64,000 nucleotides of DNA from G963677325 sp963677325 (GCA_963677325.2 CAXXGM010000007.1:186001-250000), one strand, 5' to 3'; positions 17,510 through 27,185 are shown, numbered from the stretch's first letter. Translations and numbers: made by a program. Notes: a model not told the origin generated them from the sequence alone.

Positions 17510-18260
17510 ATGAAAAATAATCTATTCCTGCTCCTCCTGCTTTTTTTATCAATGGTGGCCGGCCGTATTTCAGGCAGTGAGATAAAAGCAAACTGGGCAG
17601 TAGGCTTTCATAAACAAAAAGAGGAAGATCCTGGAAAATGGATGCCCGCTCAGGTGCCGGGCGCAGTCCAGCTGGACTATGCAAAGGCCAATAACTGGGG
17701 TGCATATTATTACGCTGAGAACTGGAAAGATTACGGATGGATGGAAGATGTCTTCTGGACCTATAAATCGACCTTCACAAAGCCCCGGTTAAATAAGGAC
17801 CAAAGGTTTCATTTTGTCTCTGAAGGTATTGATTACGAATTTGAAATCACCCTCAATAACAGGAAATTGCTTTACCAGGAAGGCATGTTTACAAGGGTAG
17901 ACCGATTTCCTTAAGGAAAACAATGAATTAAAAATAACGGTATTCCCGGCTCCGAAAATCCCCAAATTCAGGTGGAATGAAGGCGAAGAGTTTTCGTGTG
18001 AACTTTTCCTTTTAAACGATCTGTATAAAGAATTTCCAAAAGGAAAAATAACGGCTGACCTCTCTTCAGGTGATCAGAAAATTGTAATTTCAAACTGGGA
18101 TTATCCTGCTGTTGAGAAAAATAGAAACGTCCAGGGTCCGACAGTCCGGTACTTGTTGCCGCATTTTGACTCTGACCGGATTACATTGTCTCTCTCCGTT
18201 GAGGGTCACCCGGAATGGAATTCTCAGTACACGCTCATTTATCATCCGAAAAAGAATTAA
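17510..18260 (+). pseudogene. Beta-mannosidase/GH2-like gene, frameshifted and with catalytic region deleted
   Basis: Signal peptide MKNNLFLLLLLFLSMVAG, then an N-terminal GH2 sugar-binding domain (KWMPAQVPGAVQLDYAKANN, and NWKDYGWMEDVFWTYKSTF). The frame stops at 17914. In another frame the same domain continues (LKENNELKITVFPAPK) and jumps within a few codons to a C-terminal beta-domain (EGEEFSCELFLLNDLYKEFP to TLIYHPKKN). A full beta-mannosidase is about 850 residues; here the TIM barrel with the catalytic glutamates is gone. Two lesions: a frameshift near 17905-17915 and a deletion near 17960. Confidence 0.82.
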
Positions 18261-18295
18261 GAAAAGAATTACGAATTACGAATTATGAACCCCTT

Positions 18296-18351
18296 GCCCT
18301 ATGCCCTATGCCCTATGCCCTATGCCCTATGCCCTATGCCCTATGCCCTAT
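18296..18351 (+). repeat. 7-bp tandem repeat, eight copies of GCCCTAT
   Basis: Eight exact head-to-tail copies of GCCCTAT, just upstream of the NudC start at 18367. Preceded by three copies of a GAATTAC-like heptamer (18269-18287). Such arrays can change copy number by slippage; being 7 bp and intergenic it would alter spacing to the downstream gene, not its frame. Confidence 0.95.
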
Positions 18352-18366
18352 GCTAAATGAAACCCC

Positions 18367-19191
18367 ATGTTAAATGAAATAAGCCCAAGCATTTTCAATA
18401 ATAAATACGATCATTATCATGAAATTAGTGATGAGGATTATTTGTTATGCTACCGTGACAATCAGGTGTTATTAAAGAAATCAGGTGAAGATTACGAAAT
18501 TCCAAGGAAAAAGGATTTCAACGGAGACATTGAATCCCCGGTTTATTTGTTTTCAATTGATTCTACCCGTTGTTTTGGATTGGTTGATTCTGCTGTGAAT
18601 CAGGCCTCTTTTGAATTTCATGATATTTTTGTCTTACGGAACCTGAAAAGCAAAGAGTCTGCATGGATAGGGTCTGTGGGGCATCAATTGATGACCTGGC
18701 ACAACAATAACCGGTATTGCGGAAGATGCGGTTCCAAAACAGAATTGAAGAAGGAGGAGAGGGCCGCCGTTTGTCCCCAATGCAATCTGGTTACTTTTCC
18801 GAATATATCACCCGCAATCATTGTGGCCATCACCTGCAAAAATAAAATATTGCTGGCCAAAGGCAAAAACTATAAAGGCGATTTTTATGCGCTCATTGCC
18901 GGATATGTGGATGTTGGAGAATCCATCGAAGAAACGGTTGCAAGAGAAGTAAAGGAAGAAGTTGGACTGGATATTTGGAATCTGAAATATATTAAAAGCC
19001 AGCCCTGGCCTTTTTCCGGTTCGCTCATGCTGGGTTTTACCGCCGAAGCCGATGATACCCAGCCAATCATCATTGAAGAAAATGAAATTAAGGAAGCAGG
19101 CTGGTTTGACAGGCACAACCTGCCCGCTCACGCCTCCGCCATAAGTATCTCGGGCGATTTAATAGCGGCATTTGAGAAAGGGCTGTTTTAA
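18367..19191 (+). CDS. nudC: NAD(H)/RNA-cap pyrophosphatase, NudC type
   Basis: 274 residues. N-terminal domain, then a zinc ribbon (YCGRCGSKTELKK, VCPQCNLVTFP, about residues 117-145) and a Nudix domain with the full Nudix box GYVDVGESIEETVAREVKEE near residues 178-200. The family-specific SQPWPFSGSLMLGF motif follows, which separates NudC from other Nudix enzymes. It hydrolyses NADH to NMNH and AMP and can remove NAD caps from RNA. The start at 18367 is directly after the 7-bp repeat array. Confidence 0.97.
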   Translation: MLNEISPSIFNNKYDHYHEISDEDYLLCYRDNQVLLKKSGEDYEIPRKKDFNGDIESPVYLFSIDSTRCFGLVDSAVNQASFEFHDIFVLRNLKSKESAWIGSVGHQLMTWHNNNRYCGRCGSKTELKKEERAAVCPQCNLVTFPNISPAIIVAITCKNKILLAKGKNYKGDFYALIAGYVDVGESIEETVAREVKEEVGLDIWNLKYIKSQPWPFSGSLMLGFTAEADDTQPIIIEENEIKEAGWFDRHNLPAHASAISISGDLIAAFEKGLF

Positions 19192-19271
19192 ACAATTGAC
19201 TGTTTTCATAATCAGCGGCAAATCAATCAAAACCCGCCTTTCTTCCAAATAACCCCTGTGGCCATTAGCCC

Positions 19272-19513
19272 TGTTAACGTGAGTTCGATCTAAGGAATAG
19301 ATAACCTAATCTGTCGAAAACACCTCAGTAGTCATGGTCGAGGGAGAAAAACCAACCTAATAACCTAATTTAATCAGGTAATTAGGTTAGTGAAAGCGTA
19401 AAATTAATCCCATCTAAGGTGTTTTTTTAAAGATTAGGTTATCGAAGACAACATTAACGCTCAAACAATCAAGCACTGTCTTATCCATTGCTTAGATCGA
19501 GCTCAGGTTGTTA
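19272..19513. mobile_element. MITE copy 1 (232 bp) with target duplication TGTTA
   Basis: Element 19277-19508 begins ACGTGAGTTCGATCTAAG and ends CTTAGATCGAGCTCAGGT, near-perfect 18-bp terminal inverted repeats. Direct repeats TGTTA flank it (19272-19276, 19509-19513). Internal nested inverted repeats include GATAACCTAATCT / AGATTAGGTTATC and a central hairpin (19353-19389). It is homologous over its whole length to 27392-27625. No coding capacity. Family of the parent transposon is not identified. Confidence 0.88.
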
Positions 19514-19630
19514 AATAATCGGGAAAAACTGTCATTATTGGCTCGTCATGTGAGAATAACGGCGAAAGGTTTTCATCCTTTGCCCGTGAAACTGCAAGCT
19601 TCGAAGGATTGCCTGCGGTGGATATTTCGG

Positions 19631-19650
19631 AGACGCACGGCCGTGCGTCT
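19631..19650. repeat. REP palindrome, GAGACGCACGG family, short copy
   Basis: Perfect 20-bp palindrome AGACGCACGGCCGTGCGTCT, the core of the longer palindrome at 8267-8294. It lies 10 bases beyond the 3' end of the DUF4256 gene, so it could also act as a transcription end signal. Confidence 0.85.
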
Positions 19651-19659
19651 GTGCAAAAT

Positions 19660-20235
<576 letters not shown>

Positions 20236-20496
20236 CCTTTTATATCATCTCTGTTGAACAGGTGTGCCAGGCCTGTAATGGCCTGAATTTATTTCAAAAG
20301 CCCGCTGGCCGGTCCTTCAGGCGCATCGGCCGATTCTTCCTGCCTCTTTTGGTCTTTACTCAAATATACATCAACTTTAGGATTCATCCTATTCGTTTAT
20401 TGATTAACTGAAATGATTTTTCTATCCGCACGTCAGAAATGCTGCGATACCACCATCGCTGAGGATGTCCAAAAAGTCTGTTTCCGATCCATTGCC

Positions 20497-20609
20497 GTCA
20501 ACTTTAGTCGACGGTACAAGGCAGATGGCTTTAGCCACATTTTTGCTAAGTGGAATGTGGCTAAAGCCGAATAAAACAGTAATTTACGCCGTCAGCTTCA
20601 GCTGACGGC
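20497..20609. repeat. Cluster of REP-like hairpins
   Basis: Within the 20236-20924 gap: GGCTTTAGCCACATT (20527-20541) pairs perfectly with AATGTGGCTAAAGCC (20554-20568), 15 bp; GCCGTCAGC / GCTGACGGC (20588-20609) forms a second hairpin; a third imperfect one is near 20494-20515 (GCCGTCAAC...GTCGACGGT). A fragment at 20687-20730 (TTTTAGTGCCATATCCCGAT) matches the third repeat block beside the defence loci. The rest of the gap shows nothing. Confidence 0.7.
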
Positions 20610-20924
20610 AAGGGATAAAGATTTCTGAAATTGCTAATCTTTTTCTGGATTTGTTTATTGTTTTTAGCTTTTGGGACACCCTCAGCCGCTCCAAGATTTT
20701 AGTGCCATATCCCGATTAGCGGGGGTGAGCAGGGGTAAAGATTGAATACTTTCTCCAAATATTTTTATTAAATTTGATCCAATAATCAGATGAAGTTAAA
20801 ATTCAATTCATCGAAGGATTGATGATATGTTTATAGATTGACCGGCATTGATCCGCGATTTGAAAAGAGACTCAACAGGAAGAGTGGACCAACAATAATG
20901 ATTTTATTTATTAAAACCGGAAGT

Positions 20925-21098
20925 ATGACAACAAAGGATAAAGTGATAAGTTGTTTAATTAAAATGCCTGATAATGTGACTATTGATGATATTTTAGACC
21001 AAATAATCTTAGTGGAAAAGATTGAGAAAGGTATTAATCAATCGAACAGGAATCAGATAGTTCCGGATGAAGAACTTGATCAACGACTTGGAAAATGA
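20925..21098 (+). CDS. Small acidic orphan antitoxin-like protein
   Basis: 57 residues from the ATG at 20925: MTTKDKVISCLIKMPDNVTI then DDILDQIILVEKIEKGI. Short proteins of this kind (PxxxTxDDIxxxxxxxEKIEKGI) are usually the antitoxin half of RelE-type modules in Bacteroidota. No toxin follows; the next 50 bases lead into the converging yoeB. The frame is open upstream to 20838 but that part looks non-coding. Orphan status is inferred from the visible neighbourhood. Confidence 0.6.
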   Translation: MTTKDKVISCLIKMPDNVTIDDILDQIILVEKIEKGINQSNRNQIVPDEELDQRLGK

Positions 21099-21147
21099 TT
21101 AGGCTAAACGGGACAGATCAATCGGGTGCTTTGAACATATCTCGGTC

Positions 21148-21405
21148 TCAATCATAATGATACCTGCCGCTGAATATTACTAATTCATTCTCAATCATCT
21201 GGTACACTAGCCGGTGCTCTCTGTCAATACGTCTTGACCAGAATCCGCGGAGATCAAATTTTAATGGCTCAGGTTTACCGGTTCCTTCAAAGGGGTGGCG
21301 TTTAATGTCTTTAATCAGGTCATTGATTTTTCTCAACATCTTCTTATCTTCATTTTGCCAGGATAAATAATCTTCCCATGCATTTTCGGAAAAAGTGATG
21401 TTCAT
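21148..21405 (-). CDS. yoeB: YoeB-family toxin (ribosome-dependent mRNA endonuclease)
   Basis: 85 residues, full length. FSENAWEDYLSWQNEDKKML, then KINDLIKDIKRHPFEGTGKP, EPLKFDLRGFWSRRIDREHR and LVYQM...SGRYHYD match Txe/YoeB closely, including the catalytic region Glu (GKPEPL), Arg and terminal HY. It cuts mRNA on the ribosome. It is the second gene of the pair, its start overlapping the yefM stop by one base, so it appears intact and able to function. Confidence 0.96.
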   Translation of the reverse strand: MNITFSENAWEDYLSWQNEDKKMLRKINDLIKDIKRHPFEGTGKPEPLKFDLRGFWSRRIDREHRLVYQMIENELVIFSGRYHYD

Positions 21406-21659
21406 TATTCCTTAATTAATTTCTTCCTTACTATTTTACCTGCTTTTACCTGGTTTATAGATTCATACAATCTATCGGCGTTTGCTTTCGAACTCAATAA
21501 ATGCATGGTTTCAATAATAGAATTATATTCATCCAGTGAAATCAATACTGTTCCCTTTCCCATACTCCTTTTTATAATCAAAGTCTCATTATTATTCTCA
21601 ACCTCATCAAGATACTTTTTTAACCCTGTTCTGAATTCTGTATAATTTGCGGCTTTCAT
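21405..21659 (-). CDS. yefM: YefM-family antitoxin
   Basis: 84 residues from the ATG at 21659 (MKAANYTEFRTGLKKYLDEV). Phd/YefM fold: NNNETLIIKR then GKGTVLISLDEYNSIIETMH, and a positively charged tail which should wrap the toxin. The frame runs on to 21716 but those residues overlap the promoter. Binds its own promoter with YoeB as corepressor in known systems; a symmetrical site is present at that position. Confidence 0.95.
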   Translation of the reverse strand: MKAANYTEFRTGLKKYLDEVENNNETLIIKRSMGKGTVLISLDEYNSIIETMHLLSSKANADRLYESINQVKAGKIVRKKLIKE

Positions 21660-21680
21660 ATCTAATTTAAGTAATTTATT

Positions 21681-21717
21681 AAGTACAAATATAAGTACTT
21701 TTCTGATCAAAATCAAA
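21681..21717 (-). promoter_or_regulatory. yefM-yoeB promoter with overlapping operator-like repeat
   Basis: On the minus strand TATATTTG (21686-21693) is a -7 element and TTTG (21714-21717) lies 20 bases upstream, the Bacteroidota consensus spacing. An inverted repeat AAGTAC (21681-21686) / GTACTT (21695-21700) spans the -7 element, where an autoregulating antitoxin would bind. Confidence 0.75.
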
Positions 21718-21785
21718 ATAGACTCCAGTATAAACAGAGTCTAAAGGGATTATAAGTGGCGGCTAATAGGTGCAGAGTACAAACC

Positions 21786-22190
21786 CCTGCTCTTCAGAAT
21801 ATAAAAACTCGCGGTCGCTGGTGCAGTTTTGTAAACTGCACCTTTTAGCTCAGGATCTGCGATCCTGCTTATTTAATCTTATATCTTGTTTCCATCTTTG
21901 TCAACCAAACTTTGTCTTCATCATTAACAGCTATTTCATTAAATAACGCAAAAATGGATTCAAGGTGAATTTTCTTAAAATGTTTGTTGCCAGGATCTGA
22001 TAAAATAGTTCTGAACCCATTTTTCGTTGCCTCAAATGATTATCCGGCTTTTCCATCTTTAGATGATTGAAAACCTTCCCGCAGAATCAAATATTGTAAA
22101 ACGGATCACAGATCCGAAGTTAAAAGCTGAAGATTGCATATCTTCAGCCGCCGCTACAAGCTTTTAGTGCATATCCCGATTCGCAGGGTT
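21786..22190. repeat. Repeat block A-f-C left of the HEPN-STAND gene
   Basis: Part A (about 21786-21868) holds small palindromes GGTGCAGTTT-TGT-AAACTGCACC and AGGATC-TGC-GATCCT. Part f (21869-22041) is a decayed coding fragment. Part C (22061-22190) holds CGGATC-ACA-GATCCG and GAAGAT...ATCTTC. A and f recur at 37969-38223; A and C recur, without f, at 33184-33430; all are in the same orientation. Confidence 0.85.
21869..22041 (-). pseudogene. 3' fragment of an unknown gene (copy 1)
   Basis: The minus strand reads about 57 codons without a stop: SFEATKNGFRTILSDPGNKH, FKKIHLESIFALFNEIAVND then EDKVWLTKMETRYKIK and a stop. A second copy at 38052-38226 differs by mostly single substitutions and keeps the frame. 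No start is present in either. It looks like the C-terminus of a larger protein carried along with the repeat block; family not recognised. Confidence 0.55.
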
Positions 22191-22207
22191 CAACAACTGT
22201 AAGGAAT

Positions 22208-24562
22208 TTATTTAAGTTTTTTAGATTTTTTTAGCAATCTAATTTGCTCATTAACTGTTTTTAATGAATTGTTATAATGAAAATTGTTTGTTTTATCAAA
22301 AAGACTTTTGTTGGTATTTGCTAACGAGTATAATATTTTTAAATACTCCTCAGATGTAGTTAGACTTAAGTGTTCATAGATTTGCTTAGCTTCTTCAAAA
22401 TAACTTAAAGCAGTTGAAAAATCATCAAAATGTTGATTTAAAAATTGTCCATAAAACCATAGTACTGAAGCATAGGACTTTGTTGACTTCATGAATTTAT
22501 AGTCAACGTTTATTGATAATATTACATCCTCAAAGCAATTAGGGATAAGGGTTAAGTATTTCGTTATGGATACACACTTTATATTTTCCTGTAAAAGGAA
22601 TTGAAATATTTTTGCTTTTTGAAACTTAATATAAGGATGGGAACTCATCTTTTCATTCTCTGCAAACCTTTGTTCTAATTCTGAAATAACTTTTTGATTA
22701 ATTTCATTTTTTAAGTAACTTTTAGCGTTTTGAGCAAGTGAATATAAGTCAAATGAATCGACAATTGCAAGTTTATCCGGAATAGTTCTTGCTTTCCAAT
22801 CCTCCATTATTTCTTTCAAAGAATGATGTTTATCGGTTTTCTCTTCTAATCTTCGCAATTTTTGACGACGATCAAATTTATATTTACTGATTAATTGAAC
22901 AAGCTCTTTTTCCTCAATTGTATTAGGCCTAAGCTTAATAAATATGAATTTGTTAGCAAATTCATTAATTACATATTGCTCTTCAATTTTAGTCAAAACT
23001 AACTTTGTAGCTAAGATATTACAAACATTTTCAACTTCAGTGATATTATTAATTTGAGAAAGCTTTGAAATTGAAAACAGATCAACTGGTTCTCCATACA
23101 ATGAAATAATGGAAAGAATTTTGAGTGTATTAGGATTATTAAGTTCCTTTATAACACGATCAAATGTATTTTTATACATAAAAAGAGACATCATCTCCAT
23201 ATTGGAAGATGAGGTACTATCTAATTCTGAAATTATCTCATCAACTGTATTTATTTTTTCTTGCAATCTTAATAATGCCAAGACCAGTATCAGGGTATTT
23301 CCCTTTGATGAATTTATTAGATCAACTGTTTTACCTTTTAAATCAACGCTTAATTCATTTTCTAAAACATAATTTTTAACAAAAGATTCACCATTGTTAT
23401 TGAGATCAAAACCTTTTAAATGAATTTTTTGTTCACATTGTTCCTCCTCTCTTGACGTCAAAATGAACTGAATCGTTCGAGGTGAATTAAAAATAAACTT
23501 AAATATCTCTTCCTTATCGTTATTATTTTCACTATTAAGAGTTTCGAAATTATCAATAATTACAATCCCTTTTAGATTATTTAAATCATCTATATTGCTT
23601 ATATTTAAAATGTTGAATAACTTGGTTCTAAATTCAATATAAGATGAAATTTGTTTCTTTAGAGGATTAATTATTAAGCTTCCTGTTGTTTGCGAAAACT
23701 CGAGAATTTCCTCTTTACTAGTAAAAAAAAGTATGAAGTCAAGGTTGTATTTGTTAGAATTATCAATACTTTCCTTAATAATCTCATCAATAAATTCAAT
23801 AGCCAAAGCTGTCTTTCCTAATCCACCATAGCCATAAATAACAACAGATCCCGCATTTCTGTAGTTACTTCCAAATAAATAGTCTTTCAAAAGCTTAAGC
23901 TCATTATCTCTACCAATAATTTTTTTATGATAGGATATTTTAATCTCATCTAGATTGTTAATTCTTATAGGATTCTCATTAACGCACTCAGCGAGTTCGT
24001 TAATTTTACTATTTATTTCATGTTTAGAAACATACCAAAAATATTTATCCTCAATATTGATAGATACCCGTTTAATAAACATGAAAATCTCTTTGGTGTC
24101 AAGAATTGATATTTTTGATGATGCGGGATGAGATAAATCATTTCTAATTTGTTTATATTTACAGGCAATGCTTGAATAATCTAATGATGAAAATCCTTTT
24201 AATAAATCGCTGTTTTTGAAATATGGATCAAAGAAAATTTCGACATAGTCATTTATTGCACTAACATAGGGTACTTTTGCTCTAACGAAATCTTTATTCA
24301 GGTAAGACTTATAGCTGTCCTCTATCTCTTTGTAGTTTATCCTATAATCCTTTTTTAATTTTAATAGTTTCGAAGAATAATTATTTGAATTAATTAATGA
24401 AGAAGGTTTTGTCTTTGTAACAAGTTCATCTATGATGCTTAAGAATTTTGTTTCATCTTGGAAATGAGTTTTAACTATTTCGACAACAAAGGAACGCAGA
24501 GCAACTTCAAAATTTTTGATTATTTCATCAAGCTTGTAATTGTTAGATGTCGATATGTACAT
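22208..24562 (-). CDS. HEPN-STAND NTPase with C-terminal TPR-like region (defence protein candidate)
   Basis: 784 residues. N-terminal helical domain (about 1-180) with RNDLSH at 140-145, the Rx4H motif of HEPN ribonucleases. A STAND/NB-ARC ATPase follows: Walker A GYGGLGKTA (244-252), Walker B LKGIVIIDNFETL near 335, sensor IQFILTSREEE near 370, and a winged-helix-like region to about 560. The rest is helical and TPR-like (ALSYFEEAKQIYEHLSLTT). This effector-switch-sensor order matches antiviral STAND proteins, in which target recognition triggers RNase activity. The single gene is AT-rich and bounded by repeat blocks. Specific trigger unknown. Confidence 0.82.
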   Translation of the reverse strand: MYISTSNNYKLDEIIKNFEVALRSFVVEIVKTHFQDETKFLSIIDELVTKTKPSSLINSNNYSSKLLKLKKDYRINYKEIEDSYKSYLNKDFVRAKVPYVSAINDYVEIFFDPYFKNSDLLKGFSSLDYSSIACKYKQIRNDLSHPASSKISILDTKEIFMFIKRVSINIEDKYFWYVSKHEINSKINELAECVNENPIRINNLDEIKISYHKKIIGRDNELKLLKDYLFGSNYRNAGSVVIYGYGGLGKTALAIEFIDEIIKESIDNSNKYNLDFILFFTSKEEILEFSQTTGSLIINPLKKQISSYIEFRTKLFNILNISNIDDLNNLKGIVIIDNFETLNSENNNDKEEIFKFIFNSPRTIQFILTSREEEQCEQKIHLKGFDLNNNGESFVKNYVLENELSVDLKGKTVDLINSSKGNTLILVLALLRLQEKINTVDEIISELDSTSSSNMEMMSLFMYKNTFDRVIKELNNPNTLKILSIISLYGEPVDLFSISKLSQINNITEVENVCNILATKLVLTKIEEQYVINEFANKFIFIKLRPNTIEEKELVQLISKYKFDRRQKLRRLEEKTDKHHSLKEIMEDWKARTIPDKLAIVDSFDLYSLAQNAKSYLKNEINQKVISELEQRFAENEKMSSHPYIKFQKAKIFQFLLQENIKCVSITKYLTLIPNCFEDVILSINVDYKFMKSTKSYASVLWFYGQFLNQHFDDFSTALSYFEEAKQIYEHLSLTTSEEYLKILYSLANTNKSLFDKTNNFHYNNSLKTVNEQIRLLKKSKKLK

Positions 24563-24728
24563 ATTTTTACTTTAATTTAGGTTAATTTCACTAATTAGAT
24601 CAATAGGTCCTCGCTCCTCCGGATTTCTCCACAAATGTCCCACGCGTGTACATTTCTTTCGGGCACAAGTTTTGCTGTGCCTGTATGTACCAAGTGAAAA
24701 AGGGAAATGATTGCTTCTATAAATAGAG

Positions 24729-24958
24729 GTTTTTTCATCGTTAAAATCCCGGATCAGTTAGAACATCCAAATGTAATTAATTATGTTCTTACTATGATTA
24801 ATTAATGCATATTTATTTTTTGTGACATTATTTTTTCACAAACCAACGGCCTGAAATGCTAAATGGCTGCCGGATTATTTTATTGAAGTCCGGCGGCACA
24901 TCACGAGCCTGTACCCGTCAAACCGAACAGGCCCGATTACTTTTTAAAACCGGATCCT
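24729..24958 (+). repeat. Repeat block B, copy 1 (230 bp)
   Basis: From GTTTTTTCATCGTTAAAATC to ACTTTTTAAAACCGGATCCT. It matches 38241-38470 at near identity and exactly the same length and orientation. It includes GCTGCCGGATT...AAGTCCGGCGGC, a REP-like hairpin. The remainder of the 24563-25000 gap shows nothing else recognisable. Confidence 0.9.
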
Positions 24959-25006
24959 GCTGTTTTATCAGATGCAGAGAAATCTTTTTTACCTGAAATT
25001 TTACAA

Positions 25007-25096
25007 CCCGGCTACCGCGCGATTGTATCGCGTGGGTTTATGAACATTTTTTTGATTTACAATAGAGCCACACGATACAATCGTGCGGCAGCCGGG
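25007..25096. repeat. Long REP hairpin, CGATTGTATCG family, copy 1
   Basis: Left arm about 25007-25035 (CCCGGCTACCGCGCGATTGT...) pairs with right arm 25068-25096 (...CAATCGTGCGGCAGCCGGG) with three G-T-type differences, loop about 32 bases. A second copy with the same loop lies at 27846-27933. It terminates the homology of the DUF2750 fragment next to it. Confidence 0.85.
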
Positions 25097-25225
25097 GAAA
25101 TCTCCATTGACATCAATAAGTGTGTACATTTTTTCAGAGTCAGCAACTCGTTTTATAAAATATCCATAGCGTTTGAAAGCTTCCAATTGAGATAAAGCTT
25201 CGATCTCTTTACTTGTTATCTTCAT
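25097..25225 (-). pseudogene. DUF2750-like gene truncated by REP hairpin
   Basis: The first about 43 residues (MKITSKEIEALSQLEAFKRY, GYFIKRVADSEKMYTLIDVN, GD) match the start of DUF2750 proteins, which are normally about 110-130 residues. The homology ends at 25097, exactly where the REP hairpin begins; the open frame then continues through the hairpin to 25001 as non-native sequence. The gene was most likely cut by the insertion. Confidence 0.7.
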
Positions 25226-25313
25226 TATCAATTAGGATTTTCTCTATTTTTCTTCCATTATTATCATATCGATGGTGTCTTCTATGCGAATCTTTCAATC
25301 GTATCCGATAATA

Positions 25314-27185
25314 TTATTCAATTATCAATCTCTTGAGTTTAGGAGATTTTACTGAGTATTTTAATTCAACATCCTCTTTCCCGGCAGGTTTCAACTGAAA
25401 CTCCCATTTAATTTTACCTGATTGAGGATCGAGTTTGCCATTGGATATATTCAATGGATTTACTTCAATTTCTTCGATTGTTGAAACAGGAATCTGGTCA
25501 ATTAAAGATAAGTTAATGTTTTGTTGTTTATTATTCTTTACGCTGATCAGCCATGATTTTATTTCTTCTTTTTTGGAACCTAAAAATTGTTTTGATGTAA
25601 ACTGTTTTTGTACTACACGGTTTACAGAAATACTTTTGTCTTTGCCCAATGAAACGCTAAGGGTATCAGACATATACCTTACGTCAAGCAGTGTTTTCCC
25701 TGTATAGGTATCTTCGAAAAAGATGTTTGCTTCTCCTTCTAACAAATTATACTTCTCCCAATCGACAATTTGTGCCATGAGAAATGCCCCTTTGTCAACT
25801 TTGGGTGTACAATAGTATTGGTACATAGCTGGTAATGAATAGTTTTCAATTTCAACTGTCAGATTCTTTCCATTAGAAGGTATGGTATAAGGCGTTTTAA
25901 TCTCAAATTCCACCGTTGTTTGATTTGCTATTTGAACAGCTTCAATTAGTTTGCTTTTTGGCAAAGCCTGTTCCTGAACTATTTGCCTGGTTTCGACTGC
26001 TGCTACTCTTCCTGACAAACTTTTTTGCACACCATAGCCAACAGCAACGACTTCATTCAATGCCCTCGAATCTTCCGATAATGTAATATCCATCTGTTGA
26101 TTTCGTATTGAGAGTTCCTGACTCTTCATTCCGACAAATGAAACTACCAGATTTCCACCACTCTGAGGAACAGATAGAGAATAGAACCCGTTTGCATCTG
26201 ATATCGTTCCAATCGAAGTTCCTTTTATCACGATAGTGGCTCCAGGCAGTGGCTTATTTTCTTTCCTGTCATAAATGTGTCCGCTGACTTGTGATATTAC
26301 ATTGGAGTAGGAAGGCGGAGCAGAATTATAATCAAGGTAATAGGTTGACAGATCTCTGAAGATCCCTGATGAATTTGGGTCAGCGGAGGATAATCTGAGC
26401 TTTATATTATTCCAGTCCTCGTTCGTGTTTTGATGTATATTAGCTTTATAGGTGAGGCTGGCAGGCTGATCAATACTTTTAACTCGTATATCATATGAAG
26501 GTAACCAACCTGCGTTTTTTACAATATATTTTATTTCAAACGATGCTTTTGTTGTGGATTTAGCGTCAAAATTTAAGAGGATTTCTCCCGTTGGCTGCTC
26601 TCTTAAATCAGATAAAGAATTTAGCTGATTTCCTGTTTTTTCAAGTTCTTTGGTTAGTTGTTCGATGGTATTTTGACGTTCAATTTCTTTAAGCTTAATG
26701 GCTGTCATCTTTTCAGTAAAATACACGTCGGCTTCTTTAAGGGCTCCAAGGTTTGTCCCGGTATTCGAACCACCGATTACATGATTGGCTTTTAAAAAGT
26801 CTAATTCCTCATTCAGTACGCTAAGGTATGTTTTCTCGAGGTTTATTTTCTTTTCAAGATTAAGTTTATCTGCAGTTAATTGTTCTGCCTGTTTCGATTT
26901 ATTCTCCGGCGAAAGAAAATTCTGTTGATAGTTTACCGAAAGCACATTTAAATCTCCTTTTGCACTGATGTTTATGCTTTTCGAATCGATAAAAGGGGAT
27001 AGATTGATAAATTTTAAAGTGCCCCGGCCTTTTTCCAGATCCATAGATTTTGATCTGGTTATCTGAGCCCCGTTTAAATACACCGTCACTTCAGAGATAT
27101 TTGTGACGATCTCAGTTTCTTTAATTGATTGAGCTGATAAGTTCAAAGAAAAAAAACACAACAAAATGATGGCAAGTTTTTTCAT
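25314..27185 (-). CDS. MuiA-like DUF4139 protein with inserted carboxypeptidase-regulatory domain
   Basis: 623 residues with a signal peptide (MKKLAIILLCFFSLNLSAQS). Residues about 28-130 are DUF4140, followed by a coiled coil (to about 195) and the first part of DUF4139 (EIKYIVKNAGWLPSYDIRVK). Inserted near residues 298-395 is a CarboxypepD_reg-like beta-sandwich (GHIYDRKENKPLPGATIVIK) ending in LNEVVAVGYGVQ, the SusC plug-box motif. DUF4139 resumes to the C-terminus. Predicted envelope protein of unknown function; the mucoidy inhibitor name comes from family annotation only. Confidence 0.88.
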   Translation of the reverse strand: MKKLAIILLCFFSLNLSAQSIKETEIVTNISEVTVYLNGAQITRSKSMDLEKGRGTLKFINLSPFIDSKSINISAKGDLNVLSVNYQQNFLSPENKSKQAEQLTADKLNLEKKINLEKTYLSVLNEELDFLKANHVIGGSNTGTNLGALKEADVYFTEKMTAIKLKEIERQNTIEQLTKELEKTGNQLNSLSDLREQPTGEILLNFDAKSTTKASFEIKYIVKNAGWLPSYDIRVKSIDQPASLTYKANIHQNTNEDWNNIKLRLSSADPNSSGIFRDLSTYYLDYNSAPPSYSNVISQVSGHIYDRKENKPLPGATIVIKGTSIGTISDANGFYSLSVPQSGGNLVVSFVGMKSQELSIRNQQMDITLSEDSRALNEVVAVGYGVQKSLSGRVAAVETRQIVQEQALPKSKLIEAVQIANQTTVEFEIKTPYTIPSNGKNLTVEIENYSLPAMYQYYCTPKVDKGAFLMAQIVDWEKYNLLEGEANIFFEDTYTGKTLLDVRYMSDTLSVSLGKDKSISVNRVVQKQFTSKQFLGSKKEEIKSWLISVKNNKQQNINLSLIDQIPVSTIEEIEVNPLNISNGKLDPQSGKIKWEFQLKPAGKEDVELKYSVKSPKLKRLIIE

